This document shows positions 1 to 8,701 of a stretch of 64,000 nt of DNA, in pieces. Source of the DNA: Sphingorhabdus profundilacus. Its GTDB lineage: Bacteria; Pseudomonadota; Alphaproteobacteria; Sphingomonadales; Sphingomonadaceae. A program made the translations under genes and the position numbers. The stretch covers positions 310,001-374,000 of the forward strand of contig NZ_SDWJ01000001.1 in assembly GCF_009769755.1 (NCBI RefSeq), in the 5' to 3' direction. Every line of letters starts with the position of its first letter. The first letter of the stretch is position 1. The notes beneath the pieces were generated by a model. It had not been told where the DNA came from, searched no databases, and was given only the letters and a program-made list of their open reading frames with translations.

Positions 1-393
1 AATCGTATAAGCGTCGAAATGACGGTCGGGGAATGTCAGTGTCTCGGCATTTTGTGGTGACCAGATCAGCGTGTCGATGCCACGCTTCATGGCCCTGTCC
101 ATTCCGACGCCCAACATATCTTCATTGATATCGGATACCGTGACCTGGGCGCCCGACTTTTCCATGCGAAACGCGATATCGCCCGTGCCACCTGCCATAT
201 CGAGAATATCTTCATCTGGCTGCGGTTTGACCCGTCGGACAAATGTATCTTTCCACAGACGGTGCAAACCGCCCGACATCGCATCGTTCATGATGTCATA
301 TTTGCGGGCAACATTGGAAAACACGCCGCCGACACGGGCGGTTTTCTCTTCTGGGCTAACCTGTTCATAGCCAAAGGATACGGTATCTGTCAT
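1..393 (-). CDS. ubiE: Ubiquinone/menaquinone biosynthesis C-methyltransferase UbiE (N-terminal part)
   Basis: SAM-dependent C-methyltransferase of ubiquinone synthesis. The visible 131 codons begin with an ATG whose complement is at 391-393 and run off the left edge. The translation starts MTDTVSFGYEQV and continues with the family pattern KTARVGGVFSNVARKYDIMND, then LHRLWKD and the SAM-binding glycine motif DMAGGTGDIAF (about residues 64-74). It is divergent from mutM, with 47 bp between the two starts. In sphingomonads ubiB usually follows ubiE, but that side lies outside the window. The frame is open to base 1, so the gene is cut by the window and not broken. Confidence 0.93.
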   Translation of the reverse strand, partial: MTDTVSFGYEQVSPEEKTARVGGVFSNVARKYDIMNDAMSGGLHRLWKDTFVRRVKPQPDEDILDMAGGTGDIAFRMEKSGAQVTVSDINEDMLGVGMDRAMKRGIDTLIWSPQNAETLTFPDRHFDAYTI

Positions 394-440
394 CGCTTCA
401 GCCTCTAGCCAAGTGCTGCCCGCGTCGCTAGCGGATTCGC

Positions 441-1253
441 ATGCCAGAACTACCTGAAGTTGAAACCACGGTTGCCGGACTACGCAAGGTACTTGAAGGA
501 GACGTCATCGCAAGGGCGCAGGCCTTTCGCGCCGACCTTCGATGGCCGATGCCCGTCGATCTTCGGCAACGGTTGACCGGCGCGCGGGTCACCGGTCTTG
601 GCCGTCGCGCCAAATACGGGCTGATCTATACAGACCGCGACGATGTGTTGATATTTCATCTGGGCATGTCTGGACGGTGGCGGGTGGATCCATCGAAAAT
701 GGAAAAGCACGACCATTTTGTTATTGAAACGCAAAGCGGGCGCTTGGCTGCCCTGAACGATCCGCGCCGTTTCGGGTCTCTCGATATCACATCATTGATT
801 GAACTGGATAATTTTAAGGCGTTTAAAGGGATGGGACCGGAACCTCTTTCCGACGACTTCGACGCATCGGTGTTAATGGCAGCATTGCATGGCCGGACCG
901 CACCGATCAAGGCCATGCTGTTGAACCAGAATGTCGTGGCGGGGCTGGGAAATATTTATGTGTGCGAGGCCCTGCATATGGCGGGAATTTCGCCAGCGAC
1001 CGCCGCCAGGAAAATAAACAAGTCGCGGCTTGAACGGCTGGTCGCGGCAATAAAGGAGGTACTGACGGCGGCCATCGCCGTCGGTGGTTCGACATTGCGC
1101 GATTTTGCGGCCCCGGATGGTGAGTTGGGATATTTCGCAAAGGATTGGCGGGTTTATGGTCGTGAAGGACAGGCCTGTATATGTGGTGCGCCAGTTTTGC
1201 GGCAGATCGATTCGGGCCGATCCACCTTTTATTGCGGGAAATGCCAGCGATAG
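441..1253 (+). CDS. mutM: Formamidopyrimidine-DNA glycosylase / AP lyase (MutM, Fpg)
   Basis: Bifunctional base-excision repair enzyme that removes 8-oxoguanine and cuts the abasic strand. The 270-residue length is normal. The mature N-terminus PELPEVETT supplies the catalytic Pro2 and Glu3, and the middle helix-two-turn-helix contains NQNVVAGLGNIYVCEAL. The C-terminal zinc finger ends in STFYCGKCQR (Cys265, Cys268). Its first half reads ACICGAP, so the first two cysteines (246 and 248) are one residue apart instead of the usual two, which looks like a one-residue deletion. The ATG start is fixed by Pro2. The next gene downstream is rpsT. Confidence 0.96.
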   Translation: MPELPEVETTVAGLRKVLEGDVIARAQAFRADLRWPMPVDLRQRLTGARVTGLGRRAKYGLIYTDRDDVLIFHLGMSGRWRVDPSKMEKHDHFVIETQSGRLAALNDPRRFGSLDITSLIELDNFKAFKGMGPEPLSDDFDASVLMAALHGRTAPIKAMLLNQNVVAGLGNIYVCEALHMAGISPATAARKINKSRLERLVAAIKEVLTAAIAVGGSTLRDFAAPDGELGYFAKDWRVYGREGQACICGAPVLRQIDSGRSTFYCGKCQR

Positions 1254-1279
1254 CTTGGCATATTTGCGGCTTTTGCAGG

Positions 1280-1308
1280 TTGACGAATCTGAAACCCACC
1301 GCTAAGGG
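1280..1308 (+). promoter_or_regulatory. Candidate promoter of rpsT
   Basis: TTGACG at 1280-1285 is followed after 17 bases by TAAGGG at 1303-1308, between the mutM stop and the rpsT start. The -35 is good and the -10 is weak, as is common in alphaproteobacteria. This is an inference from spacing and position only. Confidence 0.35.
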
Positions 1309-1372
1309 CGCTCCTTCAACGGGCTGGCACTGCAAAATGTGTTCCGTCATTTAACGAAATTTGAGGACTAAA

Positions 1373-1636
1373 ATGGCCAATACGCCGCAAGCTAAAAAGC
1401 GTATCCGTCGCAATGCGCGTCGCACCGAAGTCAATGGCGCTCGCGTCAGCCGCATTCGCACTTTTGTAAAGAAGGTAGAAGCGGCTATCGAAGCAGGCGA
1501 CAAAGCAGCGGCGACCGAAGCATTGGCCGCAGCGCAGCCCGAACTGGCGCGCGGTGTTTCGAAAGGCGTTCTGCATAAGAACACGGCTTCGCGCAAATAT
1601 GGTCGTTTGACAAAGGCTGTCGGGTCTATCGCCTGA
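1373..1636 (+). CDS. rpsT: 30S ribosomal protein S20
   Basis: Small-subunit ribosomal protein that binds 16S rRNA. The ATG at 1373 gives 87 residues beginning [14 protein letters not shown], the normal length and start of S20; a longer reading from TTG at 1361 is not needed. GAGGA at 1363-1367 is a ribosome-binding site at good distance. The protein is very rich in Lys, Arg and Ala and contains the family stretch [15 protein letters not shown] (about 68-82). It sits between mutM and dnaA, an order seen in many alphaproteobacteria, and is followed by a strong intrinsic terminator. Confidence 0.97.
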   Translation: MANTPQAKKRIRRNARRTEVNGARVSRIRTFVKKVEAAIEAGDKAAATEALAAAQPELARGVSKGVLHKNTASRKYGRLTKAVGSIA

Positions 1637-1675
1637 TTATTATCGCCTCGACCGGTTAGCCCCGGTACTGACGTT

Positions 1676-1704
1676 AAAACCCGCCCTGCTTGTGGCGGGT
1701 TTTT
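1676..1704 (+). terminator. Intrinsic terminator after rpsT
   Basis: AAAACCCGCC (1676-1685) pairs perfectly with GGCGGGTTTT (1694-1703) over ten base pairs, with an 8-base loop and a run of T at the 3' end. It lies 40 bases after the rpsT stop. Confidence 0.88.
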
Positions 1705-2083
1705 CTATTTTCATTGCACCATTGACTTAATGCATGGTTTTCCTGCGATTCGGAGGAATCGAATTCCTAATTCCATGAAAAAAACATGTAAAACAAAGCG
1801 TTAAAAATTAATTTACGCTTTTGCTTGGCTTGCACAGAGTCAACAGCATTTATTTCACTTTTTTTGCAGACCGCCCCTTGCTCGACTCGTTTGTGCGCGT
1901 CTAAGAACTTGTTTCCAGCATCGCGTGACGATAGTCGAGCAGTGCCTCACATTGAGAATTGGACACAGACAGGGCTTCATTTGGCAACGAATGGGCGATC
2001 CGGATCTGTGGCTTGATGTTTAGGCAAATAGTTCGCGGTTTCGCCATGATGGAAAGGGGTGGACAAGAGGGGTTTTCAAAAAG
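1705..2083. other. dnaA upstream region, no gene seen
   Basis: About 380 bases between the rpsT terminator and dnaA. An AT-rich stretch lies at roughly 1720-1830. It holds the short palindrome AGGAAT-CGA-ATTCCT at 1754-1768 and four GANTC sites (1747, 1756, 1837, 1884). I found no exact DnaA box here. A 63-codon open frame (1825-2016) has no family resemblance or ribosome-binding site and is not called. The region most likely holds the dnaA promoter and leader. Confidence 0.6.
1747..1888. promoter_or_regulatory. Cluster of four GANTC (CcrM-type) sites upstream of dnaA
   Basis: GATTC at 1747-1751, GAATC at 1756-1760, GAGTC at 1837-1841 and GACTC at 1884-1888. GANTC is the target of the cell-cycle methyltransferase CcrM of alphaproteobacteria, and in Caulobacter dnaA transcription depends on methylation of its promoter. 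That these sites do the same here is inference. Confidence 0.4.
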
Positions 2084-3514
2084 GTGACCGGTAACAATTT
2101 TGTATCGCTAGGCAGTTCCGGTCAAACCGAAGATCGTGGTACTGACGGTGCGTTGACGGCTCGTTTTGATGCCGATTGGCAGATTATTTCATCCGGCTTG
2201 CGACGTGATTTGGGGGCGCAAATCTATGGTCAGTGGATTCGTTCGATTGCATTGGGCGATTTTTGCGACCTGACAGGAACGCTTGAACTGCTTCTGCCTT
2301 CCGATTTTTCGGCGAGTTGGGTGTCCGATCATTATGCTGATCGCCTGCGACTTGCTTGGACGTCGACCAACAAAAATGTCAAACAACTGAAAATCCGAAC
2401 CCGCCCGGGTGCGGCGCGTGTGGAAATGTTGCGCGCATCTGGCGTGACTGAACGTCCTGCGGCGCAGCATATGGCCGAAATATTGCCCGTGCGTTCGGCC
2501 CTTGACCCACGGATGACATTTGCAAATTTTGTCAAAGGCCAAACGAATGTTCTGGCGCATAGCGCGGCGGAACGTGTTGCAGCCAAAGACAAGCCTTTGT
2601 TCAATCCACTCTATCTGCAGGCAGCAACAGGGCAGGGCAAAACTCACCTGATGCATGCGATTGGTCACGCTTACGCCGAAATAAACCCCGACGCGCAGAT
2701 CATCTATATGTCGGCGGAAAAGTTCATGATGGAATTTGTGACCGCGATGCGGCGCAAAGAAGTTATGGAATTCAAGGCACGGTTGCGCGCTGTTGATGTT
2801 CTGTTGATTGATGACATTCAGTTTATCATTGGCAAAGTGTCAACACAGGAAGAGTTTCTCCATACCATTGACGCCATCATAGGCGCTGGAAAGCGACTCG
2901 TCGTTGCTGCGGACCGTGCGCCGCAAGCATTGGATGGTGTAGACCAGCGGATTCTTTCGCGTCTTTCCATGGGTCTGGTTGCCGACATTCAGCCTGCCGA
3001 TCTTGAACTGCGTCGACTGATATTGCAGCAGCGTCTTGCACAAATGCCTGAAGCACAGGTGGGTGAAGATGTGGTGGAGTTTCTTGCGCGCACCATAAGC
3101 CGGAACGTCCGTGAACTGGAAGGCGGCTTGAACAAACTGCTGGCTTACGCCCAATTGACGGGCAAGCCTGTGACGCGGACATTGGCCGAAGAGCAGCTGA
3201 AAGATATCCTCAGTGCCTGCCGTCGTCGTATTACAATTGATGAAATCCAGCGCGCCGTTTGCGAATATTACCGTATCGACCGCAGCGAGATGTCATCAAA
3301 GCGCCGCGCGCGCGCAGTGGTCCGTCCGCGTCAGGTGGCGATGTATCTGGCCAAGGTAATGACGCCGCGCAGCTACCCTGAAATCGGACGAAAATTTGGT
3401 GGGCGGGATCATTCGACCGTGATCCACGCGGTGCGGCTGGTTGAGGATTTGCGGAAGCAGGACAGCGACATGGATAATGACGTTCGGGCTCTGTTGCGTC
3501 AGTTGGAAGCATAG
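2084..3514 (+). CDS. dnaA: Chromosomal replication initiator protein DnaA
   Basis: ATP-dependent initiator that binds DnaA boxes and opens oriC. It has 476 residues. The GTG start at 2084 is preceded by AGAGGGG at 2066-2072. Domain I covers about residues 28-100. The AAA+ domain has Walker A ATGQGKTHL (181-189) and Walker B LLIDDIQF (240-247), and the C-terminal domain IV has the box-recognition signature GGRDHSTVIHAV. The Walker A loop has Gln where Leu or Val is more usual, though all catalytic residues are present. It is monocistronic by appearance: a terminator lies upstream, and the next gene starts 97 bp after its stop. Confidence 0.97.
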   Translation: MTGNNFVSLGSSGQTEDRGTDGALTARFDADWQIISSGLRRDLGAQIYGQWIRSIALGDFCDLTGTLELLLPSDFSASWVSDHYADRLRLAWTSTNKNVKQLKIRTRPGAARVEMLRASGVTERPAAQHMAEILPVRSALDPRMTFANFVKGQTNVLAHSAAERVAAKDKPLFNPLYLQAATGQGKTHLMHAIGHAYAEINPDAQIIYMSAEKFMMEFVTAMRRKEVMEFKARLRAVDVLLIDDIQFIIGKVSTQEEFLHTIDAIIGAGKRLVVAADRAPQALDGVDQRILSRLSMGLVADIQPADLELRRLILQQRLAQMPEAQVGEDVVEFLARTISRNVRELEGGLNKLLAYAQLTGKPVTRTLAEEQLKDILSACRRRITIDEIQRAVCEYYRIDRSEMSSKRRARAVVRPRQVAMYLAKVMTPRSYPEIGRKFGGRDHSTVIHAVRLVEDLRKQDSDMDNDVRALLRQLEA

Positions 3515-3576
3515 GCTCTGAACCTCGACCGGGTTTCCACCTGTTAAACATCGCTTTTCAACGGGCGCTCCACAGC

Positions 3577-3585
3577 TTATCCACA
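3577..3585 (+). promoter_or_regulatory. Perfect DnaA box (TTATCCACA)
   Basis: An exact match to the consensus DnaA box in the 97-bp gap after dnaA and before the zinc-ribbon gene. It is the only exact copy I found in the window's intergenic DNA. It could serve DnaA titration or control of the following gene; a single box does not make an origin. Confidence 0.6.
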
Positions 3586-3611
3586 AACCTGTCCGGATTC
3601 GGGAGGCAGGC

Positions 3612-4814
3612 TTGGTAAAATTTTGCAATAATTGCGGTACAGCCAACCCTCAAGACGCCTTGTTTTGCGCCAAATGCGGGTCAGCAATAGGTTTGGTGCC
3701 TATTTCGCTGGAGCCGGATAAAGCGCTTGTGCAAAACCCACCACGGACAGACACCGGGCCGGACGATATTCTGAACCGCGATGCGATTGAAAAGGGCGAG
3801 AACATTAAAAAAACCGATGCACCCAAACGCAACTGGCTGGTTCTCGTGGCTGCATTGGGCAGCATCTTCGTCATTGGCGCCTTGTATTTCTGGCTGTTCA
3901 TTATGGATGATCTGCGTGAGTCATCGGTGGATGAGGTGTCGGGCAACACTGAAGCGGGCGTCACGTTGGAAGCCAAGCAGATGTTCGCCATGACCGAAGC
4001 AAATATACGCGACCGGGCGACGACCTCCGGCAGTCAGATTTTAGGAAAACTGCCCCGAGGCAGCGCGGTAACCGGGGTGGTAAAGCTCGGGATGGATGGC
4101 ACCAGCGAATGGCTGGAACTTTCCGATGGCAAAGGCTTTATTGCCGTTGTCAACCTCGCTGATACCCAGCCTCCGGAAATTGCGAAATCTTTGAACGGCA
4201 AAATCTGGGTTGCTGATAGCGCACTGGATATTTGGGCGCAGCCCGACACCGGCGCCTCGCTTCTCGACAGGGTGAGCGCTGGAACGAAACTTACGCTTTC
4301 AGGGCTAACCCTGAATGACTATATCGAAGTCCGGCTTGGCAATGGCGGATTTGGCTATCTGGCCAACGGTGCAACGATTTTGTCGCGGTTGGGAGGACGC
4401 CCAATTACAATCATTTTTAATCCGCAAAGCTGCAGTTTCGGTGGGGAATTGGGCACCGAGTTTGCCAAAATTGGTACGCGTCTGAAATCGCAATGGACCG
4501 AATTGGAAAATCGGGAGTTTGCCGATGAGGAAGCCCGTGACAAAGCCTATGCCGCGGCGGAGAGTAAAAGTAGCTATGTAAAATTACAGCGGTCTTTCGA
4601 AGGCTTGTCTTTAACCGCGATCGCGCAACATTTTGAATCCCAGTCGCTGTACTTCTCGGATCCACCCGAAAAAGTTATCGACGTATTTCGCAAGAAAGGT
4701 TTCCGCATTGGCAGTGACGGTGCATTCCCCTCGACGGAGCTTTACGCTGGGATCAGCGCAACGCGCGGCGAGGGGGCTGCTTACGGCAAAACCGAACTTG
4801 GCTGCGGTGTATAG
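3612..4814 (+). CDS. Membrane protein with N-terminal zinc ribbon and SH3-like repeats
   Basis: Function unknown. The 400-residue protein starts with a zinc ribbon (CNNCG at 5-9, CAKCG at 19-23), followed by a polar linker. One transmembrane helix spans about 75-97 (NWLVLVAALGSIF and onward). The C-terminal part would be outside the cytoplasm and carries two bacterial SH3-like segments (about 120-180 and 190-260, with pattern ANIRDRATTSG). The start is TTG at 3612 after GGGAGGCAGG. The layout suggests a cytoplasmic sensor or scaffold tethered to a wall-binding outer part. It directly follows dnaA and is convergent with the DUF4136 lipoprotein. Confidence 0.75.
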   Translation: MVKFCNNCGTANPQDALFCAKCGSAIGLVPISLEPDKALVQNPPRTDTGPDDILNRDAIEKGENIKKTDAPKRNWLVLVAALGSIFVIGALYFWLFIMDDLRESSVDEVSGNTEAGVTLEAKQMFAMTEANIRDRATTSGSQILGKLPRGSAVTGVVKLGMDGTSEWLELSDGKGFIAVVNLADTQPPEIAKSLNGKIWVADSALDIWAQPDTGASLLDRVSAGTKLTLSGLTLNDYIEVRLGNGGFGYLANGATILSRLGGRPITIIFNPQSCSFGGELGTEFAKIGTRLKSQWTELENREFADEEARDKAYAAAESKSSYVKLQRSFEGLSLTAIAQHFESQSLYFSDPPEKVIDVFRKKGFRIGSDGAFPSTELYAGISATRGEGAAYGKTELGCGV

Positions 4815-4827
4815 CCCTGGCTGGGGC

Positions 4828-5493
4828 TTAACGCTTTTCTTCAGGTGCCACTGATATCCGCACGGTTTCGCCGCTATTTCCCGGGAATCCGGTAAACATA
4901 GCTTCGACCAGATTGGGTACAAGATAAGGCAATTTGTTGGACCGCGATTTTGCTTCTGCCTTGCCTTCGAACAAGCGTTTTCCGTCCTGGGCCCGGTCGA
5001 TTTTCATGTCGATATTGGCTGTATAGACCGTAAAACTGTCAACATCATAGGGCCGGTTAAAGCCACTGAATAGGAACGGGTCATAATAGCCCACGACATA
5101 ACGATGTCCAAGCCGCGTGCGAACGACATAAGGGCGATAGGATCTGCCAAAGCCCCAATAAGGGTCGTAAAAAGGGTCTTGCCGAACGATTGTCCGTTCC
5201 TTGCCCTCATCCACGCCATATCCGAGCGTGACAGTCATATCTGCGGTGGTTCCGGGCGCAGCAGGCGTATAACCTATTTCCTGTAATTCAGCTGCGACCA
5301 GCGACGCATATTGGCCAAATTCTATCCCGCCTGCGAAGGCGGGGTCAGATGCCTGAACTGAGAATGACTGCCCTTTAGGCGCGGGAAGCTCCTGGAATCG
5401 GGATACATCGGCCTTAAAGGGCGTAGCGCAAGCGCTCAACGTCATCATTGCGGCTGAAACGAATAGCAGCGACACGATCTTCTTCATTTTCAT
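4828..5493 (-). CDS. DUF4136 family lipoprotein
   Basis: Predicted envelope lipoprotein of 221 residues. The signal peptide MKMKKIVSLLFVSAAMM ends in the lipobox LSAC, with Cys22 as the lipidated residue. The body has the DUF4136 pattern, with ADVSRFQELP near the start, a Tyr/Pro-rich segment (RQDPFYDPYWGFG) and TANIDMKI in the middle, and a terminal EAMFTGFPG. The family is common in Gram-negative bacteria and has no assigned role. It is convergent with the zinc-ribbon gene, 13 bp apart. GAGGAGATG precedes the start. Confidence 0.85.
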   Translation of the reverse strand: MKMKKIVSLLFVSAAMMTLSACATPFKADVSRFQELPAPKGQSFSVQASDPAFAGGIEFGQYASLVAAELQEIGYTPAAPGTTADMTVTLGYGVDEGKERTIVRQDPFYDPYWGFGRSYRPYVVRTRLGHRYVVGYYDPFLFSGFNRPYDVDSFTVYTANIDMKIDRAQDGKRLFEGKAEAKSRSNKLPYLVPNLVEAMFTGFPGNSGETVRISVAPEEKR

Positions 5494-5577
5494 CTCCTCG
5501 ACTTTAGCCCCAGTCGTTGTGGACGCATAATGTCGCTATGTCGATGAACTGTTGTTTAACAGCGGCCAACTAAAATA

Positions 5578-6576
5578 TTATCGCAAAAGACCAAGCGCTC
5601 CATAGGCTGCCTGTAATGTCGGTGCGGCCAATTCGCGCGCCTTTGCGGCCCCTTTTGCAAGCGCGGCATCGATTTGTTCGTGGTCGTGCCGTAATTCGCT
5701 GAATCGGTTCGTTATAGGGCGGAAACTTTCAATGACCAATTCGGCCAAAGCCGGTTTGAACGATCCGAAGCCCTGGCCTGCAAAGCGGCTCAAAGTGGCG
5801 TCAACGCTTTCTTCGGCAAAAGCTGCATAAATGCCGACGAGATTGCTGGCTTCCGCCCGGCCTTCCAGTCCCGCAACTTCGGACGGAAGTGGCTCCGCAT
5901 CGGTTTTTGCTTTCTTGATCTTGTTTAGGATCGTATCTGCATCGTCAACCAGATTGATCCGGCTCATATCGCTTGGATCGGATTTCGACATTTTCGCAGT
6001 GCCGTCCCGCAGCGACATGATGCGCGCGGTTGCTTTTGGAATGATCGGGTCCGGCAATGTAAAAATCTCTGTCCCATTTCCATAGTCATTGTTGAATTTT
6101 TGAGCGATGTCACGCGCAAGTTCGAGATGCTGTTTCTGGTCTTCACCCACCGGCACATGGGTGGCCTGATATAGCAGGACGTCGGCCGCTTGCAGGACGG
6201 GATAGGTGAACAGGGCAATGCTAGCGCCTTCGCGGTTCTTGCCCGACTTGTCCTTGAACTGGGTCATGCGGTTCAGCCAACCCATGCGCGCCGTCCCGTT
6301 CAACAACCATTGCAGTTCGGCATGGGCTGGCACTTGTGCTTGATTAAACAATGTCGCCTTGTTGATATCCAGCCCGCATGCCAATAATGCGGCAGCCATT
6401 TCTCGGGTATTTGCGGTCAGTTCTGCTGGATTGTGGGGCATCGACAAGGCGTGCAAATCGGCAAGAAAATACAGGCATTCCATTTCGTCCTGCATTTTTA
6501 CCCAGTTGCGGATCGCTCCCAGATAATTACCCAGGTGCAAATTACCGGTCGGTTGAATGCCCGATACGACGCGCAT
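5578..6576 (-). CDS. trpS: Tryptophanyl-tRNA synthetase
   Basis: Class I aminoacyl-tRNA synthetase that charges tRNA-Trp. The 332-residue length is normal for bacterial TrpS. The HIGH-type motif is HLGN at 14-17 after GIQPTGN, and KMSKS is exact at 195-199. [19 protein letters not shown] (145-163) is the conserved tryptophan-site region. The start is ATG (complement at 6574-6576), three bases after the murJ stop, so the two genes are very probably co-transcribed. Confidence 0.97.
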   Translation of the reverse strand: MRVVSGIQPTGNLHLGNYLGAIRNWVKMQDEMECLYFLADLHALSMPHNPAELTANTREMAAALLACGLDINKATLFNQAQVPAHAELQWLLNGTARMGWLNRMTQFKDKSGKNREGASIALFTYPVLQAADVLLYQATHVPVGEDQKQHLELARDIAQKFNNDYGNGTEIFTLPDPIIPKATARIMSLRDGTAKMSKSDPSDMSRINLVDDADTILNKIKKAKTDAEPLPSEVAGLEGRAEASNLVGIYAAFAEESVDATLSRFAGQGFGSFKPALAELVIESFRPITNRFSELRHDHEQIDAALAKGAAKARELAAPTLQAAYGALGLLR

Positions 6577-6579
6577 GGC

Positions 6580-8166
6580 TCAATTCTCTCCCGTTGCTGG
6601 ACCGTTGCGGCGCAGCAGGCGATTCACCCGATCCTTGTCTAGTGCGCCGACCAGATAGCCGATAAAGAAGTAGGCTGCCATTCCGCCGCCCACCAACACC
6701 ACCAGAGAACTGATACGCGTTAAAATGTCGCTTGAAAAATTAGGCAGTAACAGGCCCATCATCCACCAGAGCAGTGCCGACATCGCAGCCGTGGCGACAA
6801 GTTGGCGCGCAATACGATTGCCCAATTGTCCTGTAAAATGAAACCAACCCCGTTTGTGCAAAACGGCATAAAGCAACAGGCAGTTTAATGTGGCCGAACA
6901 GGCAGTCGCACCTGCCAATCCGACAATACCATAGGGGCGCACTACAAACACGTTCAGGATGATATTGAATATCAAAGAAATCAACGCCGTATATACCGGA
7001 GTTTTTGTATCCGAGCGGGCAAAAAAGCCAGGATTGAGAATTTTGACAATCACATAGGCCGGCAGTCCTGCAACGAGGGCCATCGTGATGTAGGACATTA
7101 TAATCCCATCCTCAGGCTTGAATTTGCCCCCGACGAAGAATGCATTTACGAACGCAGGCGCACATATTGCCAAAGCAGCAGCAGCGGGCAAGGTAAGCAA
7201 TGTTGCCATTTCAAAAGCATCGGATTGCAAGCGCTGGGCCTTGATCTTATCATCGCTTTGAATATGGCGCGACAACATGGGCAGGATGGCCGTGCCAAGC
7301 GCAATTCCAACGATTCCCAAAGGCATCTGGTTTAGCCGATCTGCCATTTTCAGCAGCGTAAGCGACCCTTGTGGTAAGGAGGTCGCAAAAAAAGTGTCGA
7401 CAAATTGGCTGATCTGGTAAATGCCCGCGCCGAAGGTCGCGGGCAGTATAACCATACCCAATTGCCTGACCTCAGGCGTTAACTTCGGTTTTCTAATATG
7501 CAGTTTTAACCCTGCGCGCCGAACTGCCCACCACAAATAAAGAAACTGGACAAACCCTGAAAGCGACACTGCAGCACTGAGCGCATAGACAACAAAGCGG
7601 TCATCGCCGCTGTCGCCACGCCAATAATTTCCGGTAATGATGCCGCTAATCAACACCAGATTGAACAGGACAGGCGCAATTGCCCCCGGCGCAAATCGTG
7701 ACCGCGCATTCAGTAGCCCTGACAGCATCGCCACAAGGCTGATGAAAAACAGATAGGGAAATGTAACGCGGCTGAGGAAGACCGAAAGTTCGAATTTACC
7801 CGGCACCGATTGATATTCACTGGCCAGCCCGAATACGATGATAGGCATGGCAATCATCGCGAGGGCTGAAAAGCCAAGCAGCACCCAAATGAAGATGGAC
7901 AGCACATCATCCGCAAAGCGCGCTGCGCCCTCTTCGCCCTCTTCGCCAGCCAGTTTTCGGGAATACATCGGGACAAATGCGACAGAAAACGCACCTTCGG
8001 CAAAAAGCCGTCGAAATGTATTGGGCAAAGTAAACGCCAATTGATAGGCGTCCCCGGCAAGCCCTGCACCAAGCACGCGCGCTAACAGGACGTCACGTAC
8101 AAAGCCGAAAACACGGCTCAGCAGGGTGAATCCTGCAATTGTTGATGTGTGCTTGAGCAGGCTCAA
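6580..8166 (-). CDS. murJ: Lipid II flippase MurJ (MviN)
   Basis: Inner-membrane MOP-superfamily exporter that flips lipid II for peptidoglycan synthesis. The 528-residue protein has about 14 hydrophobic helices. The N-terminus contains LSRVFGFVRDVLLARVLGAG (about 16-35) and FRRLFAEGAFSVAFVPMY (52-69), both typical of MurJ and including the functional arginines. The C-terminus is basic. It lies between secB (26 bp upstream) and trpS (3 bp downstream) on the same strand. The secB-murJ-trpS order recurs in sphingomonads, from memory. Confidence 0.96.
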   Translation of the reverse strand: MSLLKHTSTIAGFTLLSRVFGFVRDVLLARVLGAGLAGDAYQLAFTLPNTFRRLFAEGAFSVAFVPMYSRKLAGEEGEEGAARFADDVLSIFIWVLLGFSALAMIAMPIIVFGLASEYQSVPGKFELSVFLSRVTFPYLFFISLVAMLSGLLNARSRFAPGAIAPVLFNLVLISGIITGNYWRGDSGDDRFVVYALSAAVSLSGFVQFLYLWWAVRRAGLKLHIRKPKLTPEVRQLGMVILPATFGAGIYQISQFVDTFFATSLPQGSLTLLKMADRLNQMPLGIVGIALGTAILPMLSRHIQSDDKIKAQRLQSDAFEMATLLTLPAAAALAICAPAFVNAFFVGGKFKPEDGIIMSYITMALVAGLPAYVIVKILNPGFFARSDTKTPVYTALISLIFNIILNVFVVRPYGIVGLAGATACSATLNCLLLYAVLHKRGWFHFTGQLGNRIARQLVATAAMSALLWWMMGLLLPNFSSDILTRISSLVVLVGGGMAAYFFIGYLVGALDKDRVNRLLRRNGPATGEN

Positions 8167-8191
8167 TTTACCGCTCCTACTGAATCAGCAA

Positions 8192-8701
8192 TCAGGCTTC
8201 ACCCGCAGGCGGGTTTTCCACCATTTGCTGTGCCTGAGCGATTTGCTGCATATATAGCGCATTAAAATCAATCGGTTCCAATACCAGTGGAGGATAACCC
8301 GCATCCCTAACGGCGTCGGCCACAACGCGGCGCGCAAAGGGGAACATCAAACGCGGTGCTTCACCAAAAAGGAAAGGATGGGCTTGATCATCGGGTACAT
8401 TACGTAATCCGAACAGCGTACCATATTCCAGTTCGACCGAAAAATGCACGCCATTGTCGCTTTCCGCCTTCACCGAGAGTTTTAGCCCGACTTCGTGAAC
8501 TTCCTCATTTATTGAAGCCACCTGAATGTTAACCTGCACATCGATTTGCGGCTGTGCATCCCATTGCAAGCTATGCGGTGCCTGCGGATTTTCAACCGAC
8601 AGGTCTTTGATATATTGGTTCAACATACCCACGGCAGGGGCAGTATCTTCGCCATTGGCTTTTACATTTTCAGAAACGATAGTGCCTTCTTCTTCGGCCA
8701 T
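8192..8701 (-). CDS. secB: Protein-export chaperone SecB
   Basis: Tetrameric cytoplasmic chaperone that keeps preproteins unfolded and passes them to SecA. The chosen ATG at 8701 gives 169 residues starting MAEEEGTIVSEN. The frame stays open upstream to 8758, but the added residues do not look like SecB. The fold signature includes YIKDLSVENPQAP, VHEVGLKLSV and PFARRVVADAVRDAGYPPL. The gene is divergent from the TimA-like gene across about 260 bases in which I see no further gene. Confidence 0.95.
   Translation of the reverse strand: MAEEEGTIVSENVKANGEDTAPAVGMLNQYIKDLSVENPQAPHSLQWDAQPQIDVQVNIQVASINEEVHEVGLKLSVKAESDNGVHFSVELEYGTLFGLRNVPDDQAHPFLFGEAPRLMFPFARRVVADAVRDAGYPPLVLEPIDFNALYMQQIAQAQQMVENPPAGEA

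Noticed and set aside
1825-2016. 63-codon frame upstream of dnaA
   Set aside because: No ribosome-binding site, no similarity that I recognise, and it lies in the expected dnaA leader.
1705-2083. Chromosomal origin (oriC) upstream of dnaA
   Set aside because: AT-rich, but no exact DnaA box is present, and alphaproteobacterial origins usually lie near hemE and parAB, not dnaA.
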